Made by a program: the position numbers and the translations under genes. Of a stretch of 64,000 nt of DNA, positions 33,533 through 45,499 are shown one piece after another; the stretch's first letter is position 1; each line of letters opens with the position of its first letter. The stretch is from Romanomermis culicivorax (lineage: Eukaryota > Nematoda > Enoplea > Mermithida > Mermithidae), in assembly GCA_963922205.1 (NCBI GenBank), contig CAWUHX010000016.1, positions 1,860,001 to 1,924,000 on the forward strand. The letters are read 5' to 3'. The notes under the pieces were generated by a model. That model had not been told where the DNA came from. It did no database searches and saw only the letters and a program-made list of their open reading frames with translations.

Positions 33533-36500
33533 CTGCGAGAGGGAGAAAATGAAAATTTGCATAATTATAGTCATTAAGAGAAGAAGAAAAATAAAAGATA
33601 CAGCAAGAAAAGCTCTCACTCGTCGAAAAATGCACCGTAATGGCGTTTTCTACGCTTTCAAGTAGTGTTTCGGCTTCCTTCTTATCCCTGCGAAGAGAAT
33701 AGAGTACCGTTCATCAATCTTCTTCCTATCCTGATCACATTCGATTTTTACTTTTTTTATTTTTTTGTTATTTTTTACTCATTCTTCCTTGTTTGTTGTT
33801 GAGATGGTTCAGTTTTCACGTATTTCATTTTGCTTTACTTTTCCTTGATCCTATACTTGTTCACTTTTTCTTCTCGCGTTATTTTCTGTTTTTCCACTAC
33901 TTTCGCTTCGCCCCTATTTTTCAAATTCATAATCTCTTTTTTTGAGATGCTTCTGAAAAATGGAATCGGAAAGCCGAACTGTTCCATATTCGATACTTCT
34001 CTATGAACAAATTTCAATAATATTTTTGGGCAAAAATGCTACGGTAGTGCAAAAGATTTTGAAGTTTTTCGTCATTCATCCACAGACATTGTGTAAGAAA
34101 CAGGCTATGACCCGCCTCATACGCTACTTATTTACATTACTTCATAATTTTTCATTTATTCTTCCAATTTTCGTTTGTTTATTTCATTTTTTCAGATGTT
34201 TTGGATTTTTTGCTGCGGCTTTTATCGATAAAATCTTTGCTCCTTGTTTTTCCTTTTTACCGTTTCCTGTCTCTTTTGTTCTATCTCTATTTTGACCAAT
34301 TTTTTTTATTCGCCCACTTTGCTTTTCTACGCATTCGTTCATATTTTTATTTATCTTTTTCGTGCTTGACTTTATTTCCTTTTCTTTTAATTTCTTCGTT
34401 CTTCTGCTTTTTTGCTGTATTTTCATGTGTTTTTTGATTTTTGACCTGTATTTCGCAGTGTTCCCTAAATATGTTTTATTTTTCATTCTTCGTTCTTTTT
34501 TCGAACTGACTTTAAAATGGCTTCAATATCTTCAACTTCCATAGAGTCGTCGTTGTATGCGCAAGATGTCGAAGGATATCCGTCATCCGACGACGATTGA
34601 TTTTTTACTTTAAAAAACGGAAAAATTCTTCCTCTATTTTTCAAAATAGGAAAAGCTCCCCAGCTCGCCAATATCACTTACCGGAATCGATAGGAAATCT
34701 AGTCGACAATTCGTGGCATTTCCTCATTTCGGTTATGAATAAATTAAGGCAACCGATAAATTGACTGGCCTGCTTACTAAAATCCGAATTCGAATGGGGA
34801 TCTTTAGTTTCGCTGCACCCAGTGAAAAAGAAGAAATATAAAACTGAAGGCATGACCAATGAAAAGTACTGCCACAGTGATGGCTAAAAAATTTCATTTC
34901 ATCCATGATCGAGTCAACAGAGGATAGTCTACCTCCAAAAAAGAGAACCACAGAAAAAAACCATGAACAATAGTCCGGGCAACGGATGGAATCATAAATT
35001 CAAAATATCTTTGTCATTACCTTATACGAAAAGAGTTCCGGACACCTGAAACCTGGTCTCAAAACTTGCACTTGGTCATTAAATGATTTCTAGGTAAATT
35101 TCGAGCTAATGTGTTATAAAATTCTGTAAGGTTAGGTGTAATCTCATGTGCCATAAATCAACAAGGTCAGCCGCTCAAAATTCGGACCTTCGAAAATGAC
35201 GCAACTGATTTCTTAGTCTGAATGCTTGAAAAAAATTATCATGCAATCTTTAATCACAAAAAAAAATTTCAAATTCCCGTCTCTTGATAAAACTCACGCT
35301 GTGTTGCTGCATCATTCATTTAAAAATGAAATTGACAATACTAAAAACTATGTATGGGAAAAGCTTACAAACATTTATTTATGGTATTTTTGAGTTACAG
35401 ATTTTTAGATCAATCTTTTCAAGGTACGATTTCTGAAAGATTCGATCTTTTTTTCCATTGACCTATATGATAAGCTGCGTAATATTAATATCTCAAAATT
35501 ATACATTTCGAATAGTTTAATTATGCGCTGCGTAGCAGCACTCATTTCGCATAAAAGTAAAAATTCGCCTAGCTACAGTAGTCAAAAGTTTGGAATTTCT
35601 ACATTAGAATTTTTCGGTGCATACGTATTTCGAAATATCAAAGCTCAGAAAAGACGTGACTCTTTTCTAATCCCTCATTTTAAACCTTCTATGTTATTTT
35701 AATGTGTCAAAAAAAGTCGAAATAAACCCAAAAATTTATTTAGAGCCTTTTTTGGGCACACCATAGGATGCCGCGGAATTTTATTTTTCATTTCTGTAGC
35801 CACTAATGTCCAATATATTGTATTAAAATTTCAACGATATATGAGAACCGTTTTGGAAGCATGTATAGGCATATCAAATAGTCTTCTAATGTACGAAAAT
35901 ATTAGCACTTTTCGTAAGTTATGATATTATGACTTCAATTTGATAACAGATCAAAGTAAAAGTATAAAATTATTTACTAAAGACTTAGATTTAGGCTTAG
36001 GCTTAGGGTCAGGATCAGGAAAAGGATCAGTTTGAATTTTCAGTATATTTTTAATTCGCAGACGAGAGGAACAGTGGATGCAAGAGGACGGCCGATATGG
36101 GTTGATGAAGGAGGTTTTTCAATTTTCATTTTTAACATTAGTCGATGTAAAAGGATGGTCGAAGTGAAATCACAGTCGAGGTAACGATACAAGTCAATTA
36201 TAGAGAATTGTCTCCTGTAGATAATAAATGTTTTACCATAGGGTTATGCCTTTCTTTCGCTTTGATATTTTAAATCACGTGTTACAAAAGATAAAATGCT
36301 AAAAATAGGAAAGTTCCAAAGCTTAGGGTACTATAGTTACGCGAAAATTCACTTTCATGTTATACTTAATTTTCAAGTATGATTAATTTTTTAACTTATC
36401 GTAGTCAGTGTTCAACTTCTCAGAAACTGCATAATAATGGTTTCCGGTAAAAGAATATTGCAGTGAGAAAAAGAGACTGCGTATTCGGTGCGCGTCTTGC

Positions 36501-39500
36501 TGACGTCAGAACACAAATTTTCATTATTAATCCTTTTATTCACGTTATAGCTCACTATATTTCAGGTCAAATGCCCAGTAATTGAACTTTCTTGAAACCT
36601 GAAACTTGCTGTGAACAGGCTACAGTAAAACACCACAATCTTACCTTTTCAGTTGAGGTAGTATAGCGTTCCTAAGCGTCTCGCAATTTTTCATACAATG
36701 TGACCTAATTTGGGTCAACTCATGGCGATTTTCCAACGAATCTGCAGGGGTGCCGACCGTTTGCACCAATTGCCTGTACGATGCTACCAGGTTGCTTATC
36801 TCGTGGACGTGCTGCAAAAGAATGCTGGACTCTTTTATGACGTGGATGTGATCTTGAACCAAGGAAGCAGATATTGTGCTATGATCCGCAATTTTTATAA
36901 TTGCATAAAAAATTGGGCGACTTATCATCTTTAATTTATTGCTTTCATTTTCTATTTTAATTTTTCAATATTCTTATTTTTACGACTTTCTGTAAAACCG
37001 TCTGTCACATAGGATTTGAAATTTGTGAAAATCATTAATAATTTTTCAGCAAAAAATTTTGATTTTTCAATTTACAAGCACATTGTAAAAAATACTCTAG
37101 TTTGCCGTAGCTAGCCATTAGTCGACTTCACAATCTGCATTCGCAGAAAACATAAAATAATAAGTATTTTTAAACTCGATAATATCAACATACTTTTTCG
37201 ATAAAATATTTCTATGTTCCCCAAAAATGACTGTTATTACGTGCAGTAAAGTACTTTTAACCATTTTTGGAGTAAAAAATTCTAGACTTAAAATCTTCTG
37301 AAAACAATTTACTAGCCTATTTATAAAAAACAGAGTATTATTATGTAGATTAAGTTTAAAGAAAAGTGTCATTACTTCCTGAACTTTCCCACTTCGTTTC
37401 TTGCTAGATTTATCAAAAAAACTCAAAGCCGAGGCAAAATTCACTAGAATATTAACTCTGACATCGAATCTCTGGAGAATTAAAGCTGTCAATTTTCCTA
37501 AAAAAATAAATTTTGTCGGAAACGAAAAAAGTAAGTGAACCATGCATTGTTGGCAAGGAATCCATGATAGATCAATATGAACTCAAAACTTCATAAGAAA
37601 GTCAAGAATGAAGGTACAATATTCTTGTGCGTTTTCCAGAGCAAAAGTAAAACAGGGTGCAGCTTTATCAGAAAACACCATTCTGAATTATAGGTATCTC
37701 TTTTCCCACCATTCTCTCAAATTTTTACTAATTCTATGACTGGCAAAATTGATTGACACCGTAAAAACGTAAATACTTTAAACGCCTAACCTAATCGTCA
37801 GTGCATGGAACTTTGAACACAAGGAATCGCAGCAGACAAGATACATTTCTCCTATCAGCGATTGAGAAAAATCAGACAGCATAAAAATCTCGACTACTTT
37901 TTTAAGAATTCCTAAGTTCACAAAAACTGCATTGTATCTCCAAATTCCGAATTCAAATTCAACTTTTCGGTTCAAGATTGGTTAGCAGATCACATATATA
38001 AACAATAAACACTGCCATAAATATAAACGTACATCTGGTCGTTTGAACATATTCCATAGGTTTTATGCCGTTCGTTTTCAAGCTCAAAATTTTGTCCAAT
38101 TTAATAAACAAAAATAAGCTTATTATTTAGACAATTTTCGATCGAAATAACGATCCACGCGCACTAATATAACACTTCTGACAACTGAGAAAAATCAAGG
38201 AATCCGCGGTGGAGGGCAAGATGAAGAAAAAGCTAGAATGATGAAACCGGAGAATAATCTTATAGGCTACCTAGAAGGAAGGGGAGCTTTCTTTTTCTAT
38301 CTATACCCATTTTCGTAGTGGTATGCTTACATATGGAATATTATTTATATGCAGCTGTGCTTCCCAGTCAATATACTTGGCATAGTAGTGCTTCTGCTAT
38401 CAATCTATCATCATGCTGACGACAGATTATACACTGTATCTACAGTCGCAGAATGAACGTGAAGACTTATAGCTTCGTGTGCTTATGCGAAATCATTAAT
38501 TTCGATGCTAATGTACAGAATGTTCGACATTTAGGAAATAGTCTTCGGTAAAAATGAGTTCAGTCGGAAAATTTTTGCGGTCGAGCTAGAGAAAAATTTT
38601 CTTCCATTACAAAAAATTGATCGGTAAGTACGATGAAGCGGCAAATATAATTTGTTGTAGACATAATTTTATATAGATTAAATCCCACGAGAAAATCATT
38701 GTACTTGCCTTCAGTACACCCCGCACTGAGCAGCAGAAAATTTCAATAGAATTCGCAGATTGTATACAAGTTCTAATCAATTAATCGTAAAAAAGCAGTG
38801 CTTTCCTTCAAAATTTGCAACTGAAATCAGCATTCACACTTGATAACTTCACTTCAGAAAAAAAATTTATTAAATAGAGTGATACTTTTGTTGTAATTCG
38901 TTCGTACCAATTGATAAGAAGCTGCGAGTTTTATTGCAATATCAAAGAGCAGTGTATTTATGAAAAATACTCTTCCTACTCGAGAACTTGACTCATTTGG
39001 TCGAAAACGATTGCATGATTGCATCAACTAGATCATGCTACAGTTACAAAAACAATTATCAGGTTCCAGTTAGTAGTACTATTGGACAAAAACAAGTATT
39101 GCTCACATAAAGTTTTTACTATATTATAGTCTGTTTTTCTTGATATGCTTCTAAATAATGAAAGTGAAAAGGAATGTAGTATTTCAGATTTTCACTATTT
39201 TCCAATAAACAATATAGGAATGAAAATTTGTGAGCATACTGACCAAACCCTTAACAATTTTTCGATTGAAAAATTTTACAATAACAGTTTTATGTAAACG
39301 ATTTTGACAACGATACTGATTAGATTCACTTTTCTATTTGGAAGCATTTCATAAAAAACAGACTATAGCTTATGATTTTCGGCTTGAAAAAATGGGTATT
39401 GATTAATTGAGTACAGGCTCACGAATGTCCAGCTCCATGCGATATGTGCCTTAGCATTAAATTGTAAGAAAGTGAAATAATACTTGCTTTGCACTTCATC

Positions 39501-40770
39501 TATAAGCATTTCAAGAAAAACTCAGAATAGATACACGACTCAGTCCTGCAACCATCAGCCAGATTCTTTTTTGCGATTTTAAGTCTATGAACTGGTGAAG
39601 CAGCTCAATTTTGAATTATTGTTTCGGCGTTTCATTTATCTTTCAAATGGGAACATTGTTGAGTGTCATGACAATGTTTATTACGATCACTAAAGCCTAT
39701 GAAATGCACCAAGTTGAAAAATGAAAGTCAAATATCTGCCTAGTGAGAAATATAATTATGAAACAGAAAGTAATAAAAAAACATACTAAAAAGAAATCAC
39801 GCTATTAAGATAGAAGAAATCAAATATTATGGCCAGAAATATGGAGGACAATAAACATAAATAAAGAATAAACACAAGTAAAAAGATAGTTGAAGATATA
39901 TCGGATAGAAAATCATTTGAAAAAGGAGTGAACAAACGTGGAGAAGGAACAGACCTGGGCAATGTGCTAAACCGTGCCGTCAACCGGCTAGAAATCTGAA
40001 AAAACAGCTACTACTAGAACCATTTCCCTCATTTGCGCGAATCAATAAAAACCTATCAATTTCAAATAGAAAACAATACTGTATACGACCCACAAATAGA
40101 AAAGAAGGAAGGAAGGAAGGAAGGAAGGAAGGAAGGAAGGAAGGAAGGAAGGAAGGAAGGAAGGAAGGAAGGAAGGAAGGAAGGAAGGAAGGAAGGAAGG
40201 AAGGAAGGAAGGAAGGAAGGAAGGAAGGAAGGAAGGAAGGAAGGAGGGAAGGAAGGAAGGAAGGAAGCAAGGAAGGAAGGAAGGAAGGAAGGAAGGAAGG
40301 AAGGAAGGAAGGAAGAAAGGAACGAAGGAAGGGAGGAAGGGAAGGAGAAAGGAAGGAAGGAGTCGCGTGCAGATTACCGTTTTGGCTTCTTCTGTCGTCA
40401 ATTTATGATGGGCACCGCCAATCTTTTTGGTCGCTTTGTCCTTGCGGGAAATCGAACGATGAGTGTCAGCGTTTTTGGACAAGCGTCGGAAAATGGCGTC
40501 GCGGGCGATTTGAACCGTGTTACGGCGTATCAAAGCGCTGAAATTTGCGCCAAAACGACCGCTAGTCGAATTAGAGTTAGCCAAAGGACTATGGTGCAGG
40601 TGGTGACCTCCGCTGCTCCCGATGGTTACCGAGCTGGCCATTAACGTAATGTGCGACGATGAAGCCGTATTGCAGTCCTGCTGTTGGACTAATGGCGTGG
40701 TTGGTGAAAAGAGATTCGACAATTTTGGATCGTTTTCTCCCATTATTACTTCGTCTCGGTTATCATTCAT
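33429..40770 (-). CDS. R7BP/RSBP-1-like protein (RGS7-binding), tentative six coding exons
   Basis: Model, minus strand: 40770-40416, 36852-36645, 34812-34682, 34631-34511, 33687-33620, 33532-33429; phases agree and give 328 aa (human R7BP is 257). The core HVHEISNLVASYRQLV...NCETLRNAIL aligns with VQEFNTQVALYRELV...GCEMARQAHQKL of RGS7BP. The next exon, FIGCLNLFITEMRKC, aligns with the later helices. The C-terminus has a basic-cysteine tail (KQRKKGCQFSKLC), which fits the palmitoylated membrane anchor of this family. Such proteins tether R7 RGS-Gbeta5 complexes to the plasma membrane and speed G-alpha deactivation in neurons or muscle. Exon 1 and the exon 4 donor are the weakest parts. Confidence 0.65.
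33620..33687 (-). CDS. R7BP-like exon, helical
   Basis: A small 68-nt exon between TCTTCGCAG and GTGAGA. It encodes DKKEAETLLESVENAITV. Confidence 0.55.
34511..34631 (-). CDS. R7BP-like exon, acidic linker
   Basis: It encodes RIFPFFKVKNQSSSDDG and ends DSMEVEDIEAILK. The donor GTCAGT is weak. Without splicing, the frame runs nine more codons to a stop at 34486, giving an alternative shorter C-terminus. Splicing to 33687 is preferred because it adds a basic-cysteine tail. Confidence 0.55.
34682..34812 (-). CDS. R7BP-like exon, later helices
   Basis: It starts after CACTGGGTGCAG and ends before GTAAGT, entering in phase 2 and leaving in phase 1. It encodes QFIGCLNLFITEMRKCHEL, the second half of the family helical core. 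Confidence 0.75.
36645..36852 (-). CDS. R7BP-like core exon
   Basis: The first helix and the conserved YRQLV are encoded here. The acceptor TTCCTTGGTTCAAG is the best pyrimidine-rich one; the open frame continues upstream to 36928, so an earlier acceptor is possible. The donor is AAAAG|GTAAGA, phase 2. Confidence 0.75.
37000..39120 (-). other. R7BP-like intron 1, central part
   Basis: AT-rich. A 141-codon minus-strand frame at 37118-37543 has no domain and no splice context supporting it. No element ends were seen. Confidence 0.45.
39127..39365. mobile_element. MITE, TAGTCTG family
   Basis: Inverted ends TAGTCTGTTTTTCTTGATAT and its complement around TTTCATAAAAAACAGACTA, with TA on both sides (39125-39126, 39366-39367), as in Tc1/mariner-derived elements. 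It is 239 bp long, in intron 1 of the R7BP-like gene. A half-copy follows at about 39455-39526. Confidence 0.8.
40103..40360 (+). repeat. (GAAG)n microsatellite
   Basis: About 258 bp of GGAA/GAAG tetranucleotide repeats with a few interruptions (GGAGGG, AAGCAAGG, GAAAGG). It starts roughly 18 bp inside the intron behind the 40378 exon. The long frames across it (Lys-Glu-Gly or Pro-Ser-Phe-Leu repeats) are artefacts of the repeat. Confidence 0.97.
40378..40770 (-). CDS. 5' coding exon, probably of the R7BP-like gene
   Basis: A 131-codon frame starting at the ATG 40770-40768, rich in Ser, His and Arg, GC-richer than its surroundings, and preceded by a TTTATTTCCCAG acceptor that implies a 5' UTR intron. 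It contains FSALIRRNTVQIARDAIFRRL, a basic helix I do not recognise. Two donors are possible: GTAATC at 40377 (phase 0) or GTGCCC at 40415 (phase 1). Only the second joins the 36852 exon in frame, though it is weaker; a missing intermediate exon would also explain this. It could be a separate gene. Confidence 0.5.
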
Positions 40771-41304
40771 TTTTAAAGCTGGGAAATAAAGTCAAGTTCA
40801 ATTAATAGGGTTGCCCGAAAAACGGCCTTCCTGTCCTAAATTAGAGCAACCGGGACATACAGCAACAGGGACCGGGATATACGTACGGCAACAGGGACCG
40901 GGATATCTACGGTACTGGCTGGATCCGGTCTCTCTGGGAGGATAAATCTCTAGCTATGTTTTATAAAAGAAGTTGACTTAGGTTTAGACAGGTTCATGCT
41001 GAGGCGACAGCTTAAGTTGCAGCACAATTTATACTACAAGCTAACACAAAATACACTGTAGACCATATTTATGCAAATTTTAATGTAAATATGGCCTATC
41101 GGCAAGGATTAGCTTATTGTCTATAAGCTGTCGAATGTACTATAATATGCAAATATTTGGGATTTACACATAAAGACTTTGTTAGTGTACTGTAGCAACT
41201 ATGAAATTCTGAAACAAATTAATATTGAGCACTGAAGAACAAAACCTGAAACGGAACCTTACTTAGCTGGCTGTGGTAATGTAATCCAAAAAATCCAAAT
41301 AAAG

Positions 41305-41470
41305 CCTAAGATATAAAAAAACCAAAGAAATTCGTAAACAGGAGATGACCATGCATCACAAGCCAAAATTTTCTTTTTTCGATTTCTAGTCCTTGTTGCT
41401 GCAGTCAATTTGAGAAAAAAAGGTGACTGCGCACACAGTTTCCAAAGCTCACTTGGAAAAATATGGACTA
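41305..41470. mobile_element. MITE, TAGTCCAT family, left end eroded
   Basis: It contains GAGATGACCATGCATC, TGCAGTCAATTTGAGAAAAA, GGTGACTGCGCAC and ends AAATATGGACTA followed by TA. Relatives are at 53199-53401, 58610-58825 and 61116-61314. Confidence 0.6.
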
Positions 41471-42968
41471 TAGAAGTCTTATTGGCCTGCCGTTATCAAT
41501 CATATATATCTTTCTCAAATCCTTGCATAGTAATTTGATGGAATTCATGAGCAGAAAACAGTTTTTCATTTATCACGTAACCTATAGAAATAGTTTTTAT
41601 ATTATTCAACGGAATATCATCAATAAAATGAACTCCATCCACTCACTCAATCGAAACATAATCACCGCCGTAATCATCTTCATCCAATACTAATTACAGT
41701 TCTGTTGTTGCCTTCGATAAAAGAAACACAGAAAAAAATCATAACAACATCGTCAAAGTAAAGGTTAATATTTCATCAACGAAACTGTTCGTTCGTTTTC
41801 TACGCAATAGCGGTGATTACTTCTTGTAGCATCTCATGCTAGAATGATCTGCTAAAGTGGGCGATTTGTTGATAATAAGAATATGTTTAAAAAATGGAAT
41901 CTGCATTATAAATTGGAAAACACTAACCTGTTGTAAGAAGCAGTAGTACAACAAGCCTTATATTATTAGCATTTGAATTATCAGCCGCTCTGGTCATGTG
42001 ATACGTGACCATTCTGGATAATTAACGATGTGACACGGATAAAATTTAAAATACAACTGACATTTCAAAAGCACACAATCAAATCAGGCAATTATCGCCT
42101 CACACTTCGTTTGCTAGGAAACTGAAAACCGTCCAAGGTTTGACACCATAGTTGATTTTGTTGTAGACTTACATGTAGAATTTGTGAAATGCAAGTAGAT
42201 GCTTAGACAGAGAATGAACCACCTTCGAATACGGATACCTTTTTTCTCAGGTTGAATGTATTAGATGGGACTACAACATAAAAGAATATCCGCGTGCATC
42301 GCAAGTTTGTCATCCTCAGGTTCCAAGTTTAATCTGAAAATCAGTGGACCATAGCAGGACTCAAATTTCAAACGAAAATTCAATCCCTTGATCAAACGAA
42401 AAATATAATACCACTATCGATATCAAAAAATTCAAATATAATATAAATTTATGATATGAATCAGTCATCTTACAAGAAACGTCGGTGTTTCCAACTACGA
42501 TATCCATTTGGGACTAATGGCTCCATAATAGCGCTTTCCTCATTTTTAACGATTGGTGGAATGAAGAACTTTTTTTCATCTGACTCATGAACAAACTGTC
42601 GGATGGAGTTTGCCGAAAAATTCATCGTTATTCAATGTCCGGCGTTATAAAAAAATGTATATCAACTGCACTACTTCACGAGAATGTATTGATTGCCTTA
42701 CTTCCTCGGTTAAACAGATCAAAAAAGACGTGGAGAAATTGCCAGCTGATAATAGGAAGAAAAATGCATCGTAGAAGAATCAATTAACTACGAAGCAGCT
42801 CCTATTGAGAGTTCGAAGCGAAATTTGCGTGAAATGGCTCTAGTTTTCAATATCCCGGCAATACTCCTGAGAATTGAGCAAGATTGACAAAGTCATAAAT
42901 ATTCGAGTACAGGTAAACTCTCCATACCGACCAGTACTTGTCTTTCATATATTCGGAAGAAATTATGA

Positions 42969-43202
42969 TAGTCTGTTTTTTATCAAATGCTTGTAAATTG
43001 ATAAATGATAAAGATGAGCACTGCCGTCGAAAGAATTTAGACAAGGTTTCCCGGTAAAATTTTTTTCTCAAAAAAATTTTTGAAGGTCACTTGAGTATGC
43101 CCACAAATTTTTATTCCTGTGACATACAGTTCAAACGTAGTAAAATACTTGCTTTCTAATACTGTTATTACTTACAAGCATTTCAAGAAAATGCCAAGAC
43201 TA
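42969..43202. mobile_element. MITE, TAGTCTG family
   Basis: TAGTCTGTTTTTTATCAAAT at the left and GCATTTCAAGAAAATGCCAAGACTA at the right, 234 bp, with TA behind it. The interior is diverged from the 54190 copy. Confidence 0.7.
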
Positions 43203-45256
43203 TAATTCGAAATTAAATCGTTCTGTCCCATGCTCTACAATATGGTCGTTTCATAAACCATCAGAAAACAAAAAGAAAACGAGAAAGATAAACGAGATAT
43301 AATCGTGAGGAGTTCACAAATCGTGATGATCAACATTTGAAGCTGTGATCATGATGATGGACCCGTAGAAAAGTAAAAACAATGTTGTCGAGGAAGCAGC
43401 TGAAAGCTGCAAATGTTTTTCCGGTGGTATAGTCGAATTTTCCATAATAAAAATAAAATCTTGAAAATCCGAATTCCCTATAATAATAATTATCATTGTA
43501 TAGTCTGTTTTTCTTAAAATTCTTCTGAATAATGAAAGTTTCAAAAATCAATTTCAATTTTCAGAAAAACAAAAGTTGGAAGGAACTTTGCGAGTATTAG
43601 ACACATGACTCTCAACTAGTGAAATATGAAAAAGCATTTTATTTATCATATTTTGCTAGCTGCTTAATCACATATCAACTTATGAAAGTGGAAATTCACG
43701 ACTCGGCCATTTTTTAAAAAATTTGTGAGGAAAAGCACACTTTTAAAAGCTAATCACAGAAGATTCAAATTCAGCAGAAAATTATGGGAATGGTATCAAT
43801 CTTATATTGAAACGCTATTGTATGCTTTGAACAGTATGCTACTGTATGTGTACAGTATCCGAGTAATTTTACAGAAATGATCTTTCGGATGGAAAAAAAT
43901 ATTCTTAAAACTGCATGTGTTGGAGTATAGAGATCTAAAATTACTTTTGACGTTCATGAACGGATCTCAGGTCGCTCACAATCTAAAACTGTTATTCAAA
44001 CTCAGTGCTCTTTGGGTCAAACAACCATCGAGCCAACCGACATGCAAGGCGGAAATTTTTCGGCTGGCAGAGTCCAGATGGGAAAACTCGGGAAAAATTC
44101 AGAGGAGTGTATGCGAGGGTTAAAAATTTTTTTCAAGAGGACCAAACTTGATTTTTACTTTTTTTTGTCAATTCTAAAATTCAGTTGGTGGTAAATCAGG
44201 GGTTAATGACCGCAGTGAGTGTGTTTGAGGGTTTCTGGCAATAGGGTTTTGGTCCTCTAAGTGCCCCTATGGAGCCAAAGCGCATGATGACTTCAACAAT
44301 ACGAACAGTGCGATATGTCCAAGGTTTGGAACTACATAGCAGTCTACTGAGTGACGTGACTGATGTGAAAGTAACGAGAAGGTGAATACTGCACAAACGC
44401 AGACCAAATAAAAAGAAGAACGACGACGACGTGGAGTTGAAATGGGTATCAAAAGCAGCTAAATATCAGACAAACCAAACATCGTGTAGTTTCAAAAAAC
44501 GAATAATCAAATCTTAGATCAAAAATGAACCAATGAGCAAAATAGTCGTAATTTTACCCACGAAAAATCTAATTATACAACGAAAAAGCCGTTTTCCGGC
44601 CCATTTAACCATCTATTCCTAAAAAAGAACCCTGGAAGCTCGTTTCCAAAAACGACTCAATAAAGATAATTGCTGTACAGATAGGACAAAATGATGGAAG
44701 CGGCTGTTATTCTAAAATTCTAAGAGACATGTTCCTCGGAAGCGGGTGTTTAATTTTTCAAAACCTGATCTTTTCATACTACACACAATAGATTTGACAG
44801 CTAGCTATCTTCTGCAGAACTACAATACAATACTGTAGGGAAGAAAGATGTTCTAGAAAATGAACACCAACTCCCACGTAGAAACCTTTCATTGATTTTG
44901 CCGAATGTGACCATAAAAACGATTTGATCTTAATTCATTACATGTACGTCGCCGGGAAAAATACCGACATCCACGGCGAAACAAGCAAAAGGCTACAGCA
45001 GATGACTAAGCAAGAACCTGGATCAGGTTTCAGACATTAATCAATTTTTCGATATATACATAATGATACATATTGATTAATAAAATTATACTATAGTGCA
45101 TATTTTTCTCTCTCTTTTTGAGCGCAGTTAAACTAACATTGCTATCTGCTAAATGATCAGACATCCCTATCAGCGTTTCGACCATTTTTTCATTCAAAGC
45201 TTGAGTTGATTTTTCAAGCCTCATTAATGTTACACAATGCGCCGAAAAATGAGCTA

Positions 45257-45499
45257 TAGTCTGTTTTTCTTAAAGTGCTTCTAAATAATGGAAGTGGAAA
45301 GCAAGTAGTATTTCAGATTTTGAAGATTTTCTGATAAACAATATGCCATATAAGACTGGAAATTTTTAAGCACACTAACCTATCCTTCAACATTTTTTCC
45401 AGTGAAAAATTCTACAGTAAGAGCTCTATGTAAACGACTTTGACGACAGTACTGATTTGTGCCACTTTTCTATTTGGAAGCATTTTATATCAGAGTGTA
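45257..45499. mobile_element. MITE, TAGTCTG family
   Basis: The left end TAGTCTGTTTTTCTTAAAGT follows TA. The interior is clearly homologous to 54190-54434 (GATTTTCTGATAAACAA, TTTGACGACAGTACTGATTT). The right end is damaged (CAGAGTGTA). Confidence 0.8.

Noticed and set aside
33960..34486. Phe/Leu-rich frames on the plus strand resembling membrane proteins
   Set aside because: They come from a T-rich intron and lie opposite the R7BP-like exons. The hydrophobic look is a product of TTT codons.
37118..37543. 141-codon minus-strand frame
   Set aside because: No domain, AT-driven composition (Phe/Leu/Lys-rich), and no supported splice signals. It lies in a probable intron.
40033..40770. Long open frames on both strands across the GAAG repeat (Lys-Glu-Gly and Pro-Ser-Phe-Leu repeats)
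   Set aside because: A stop-free tetranucleotide repeat is open in several frames. Only the part above 40378 on the minus strand looks like an exon.
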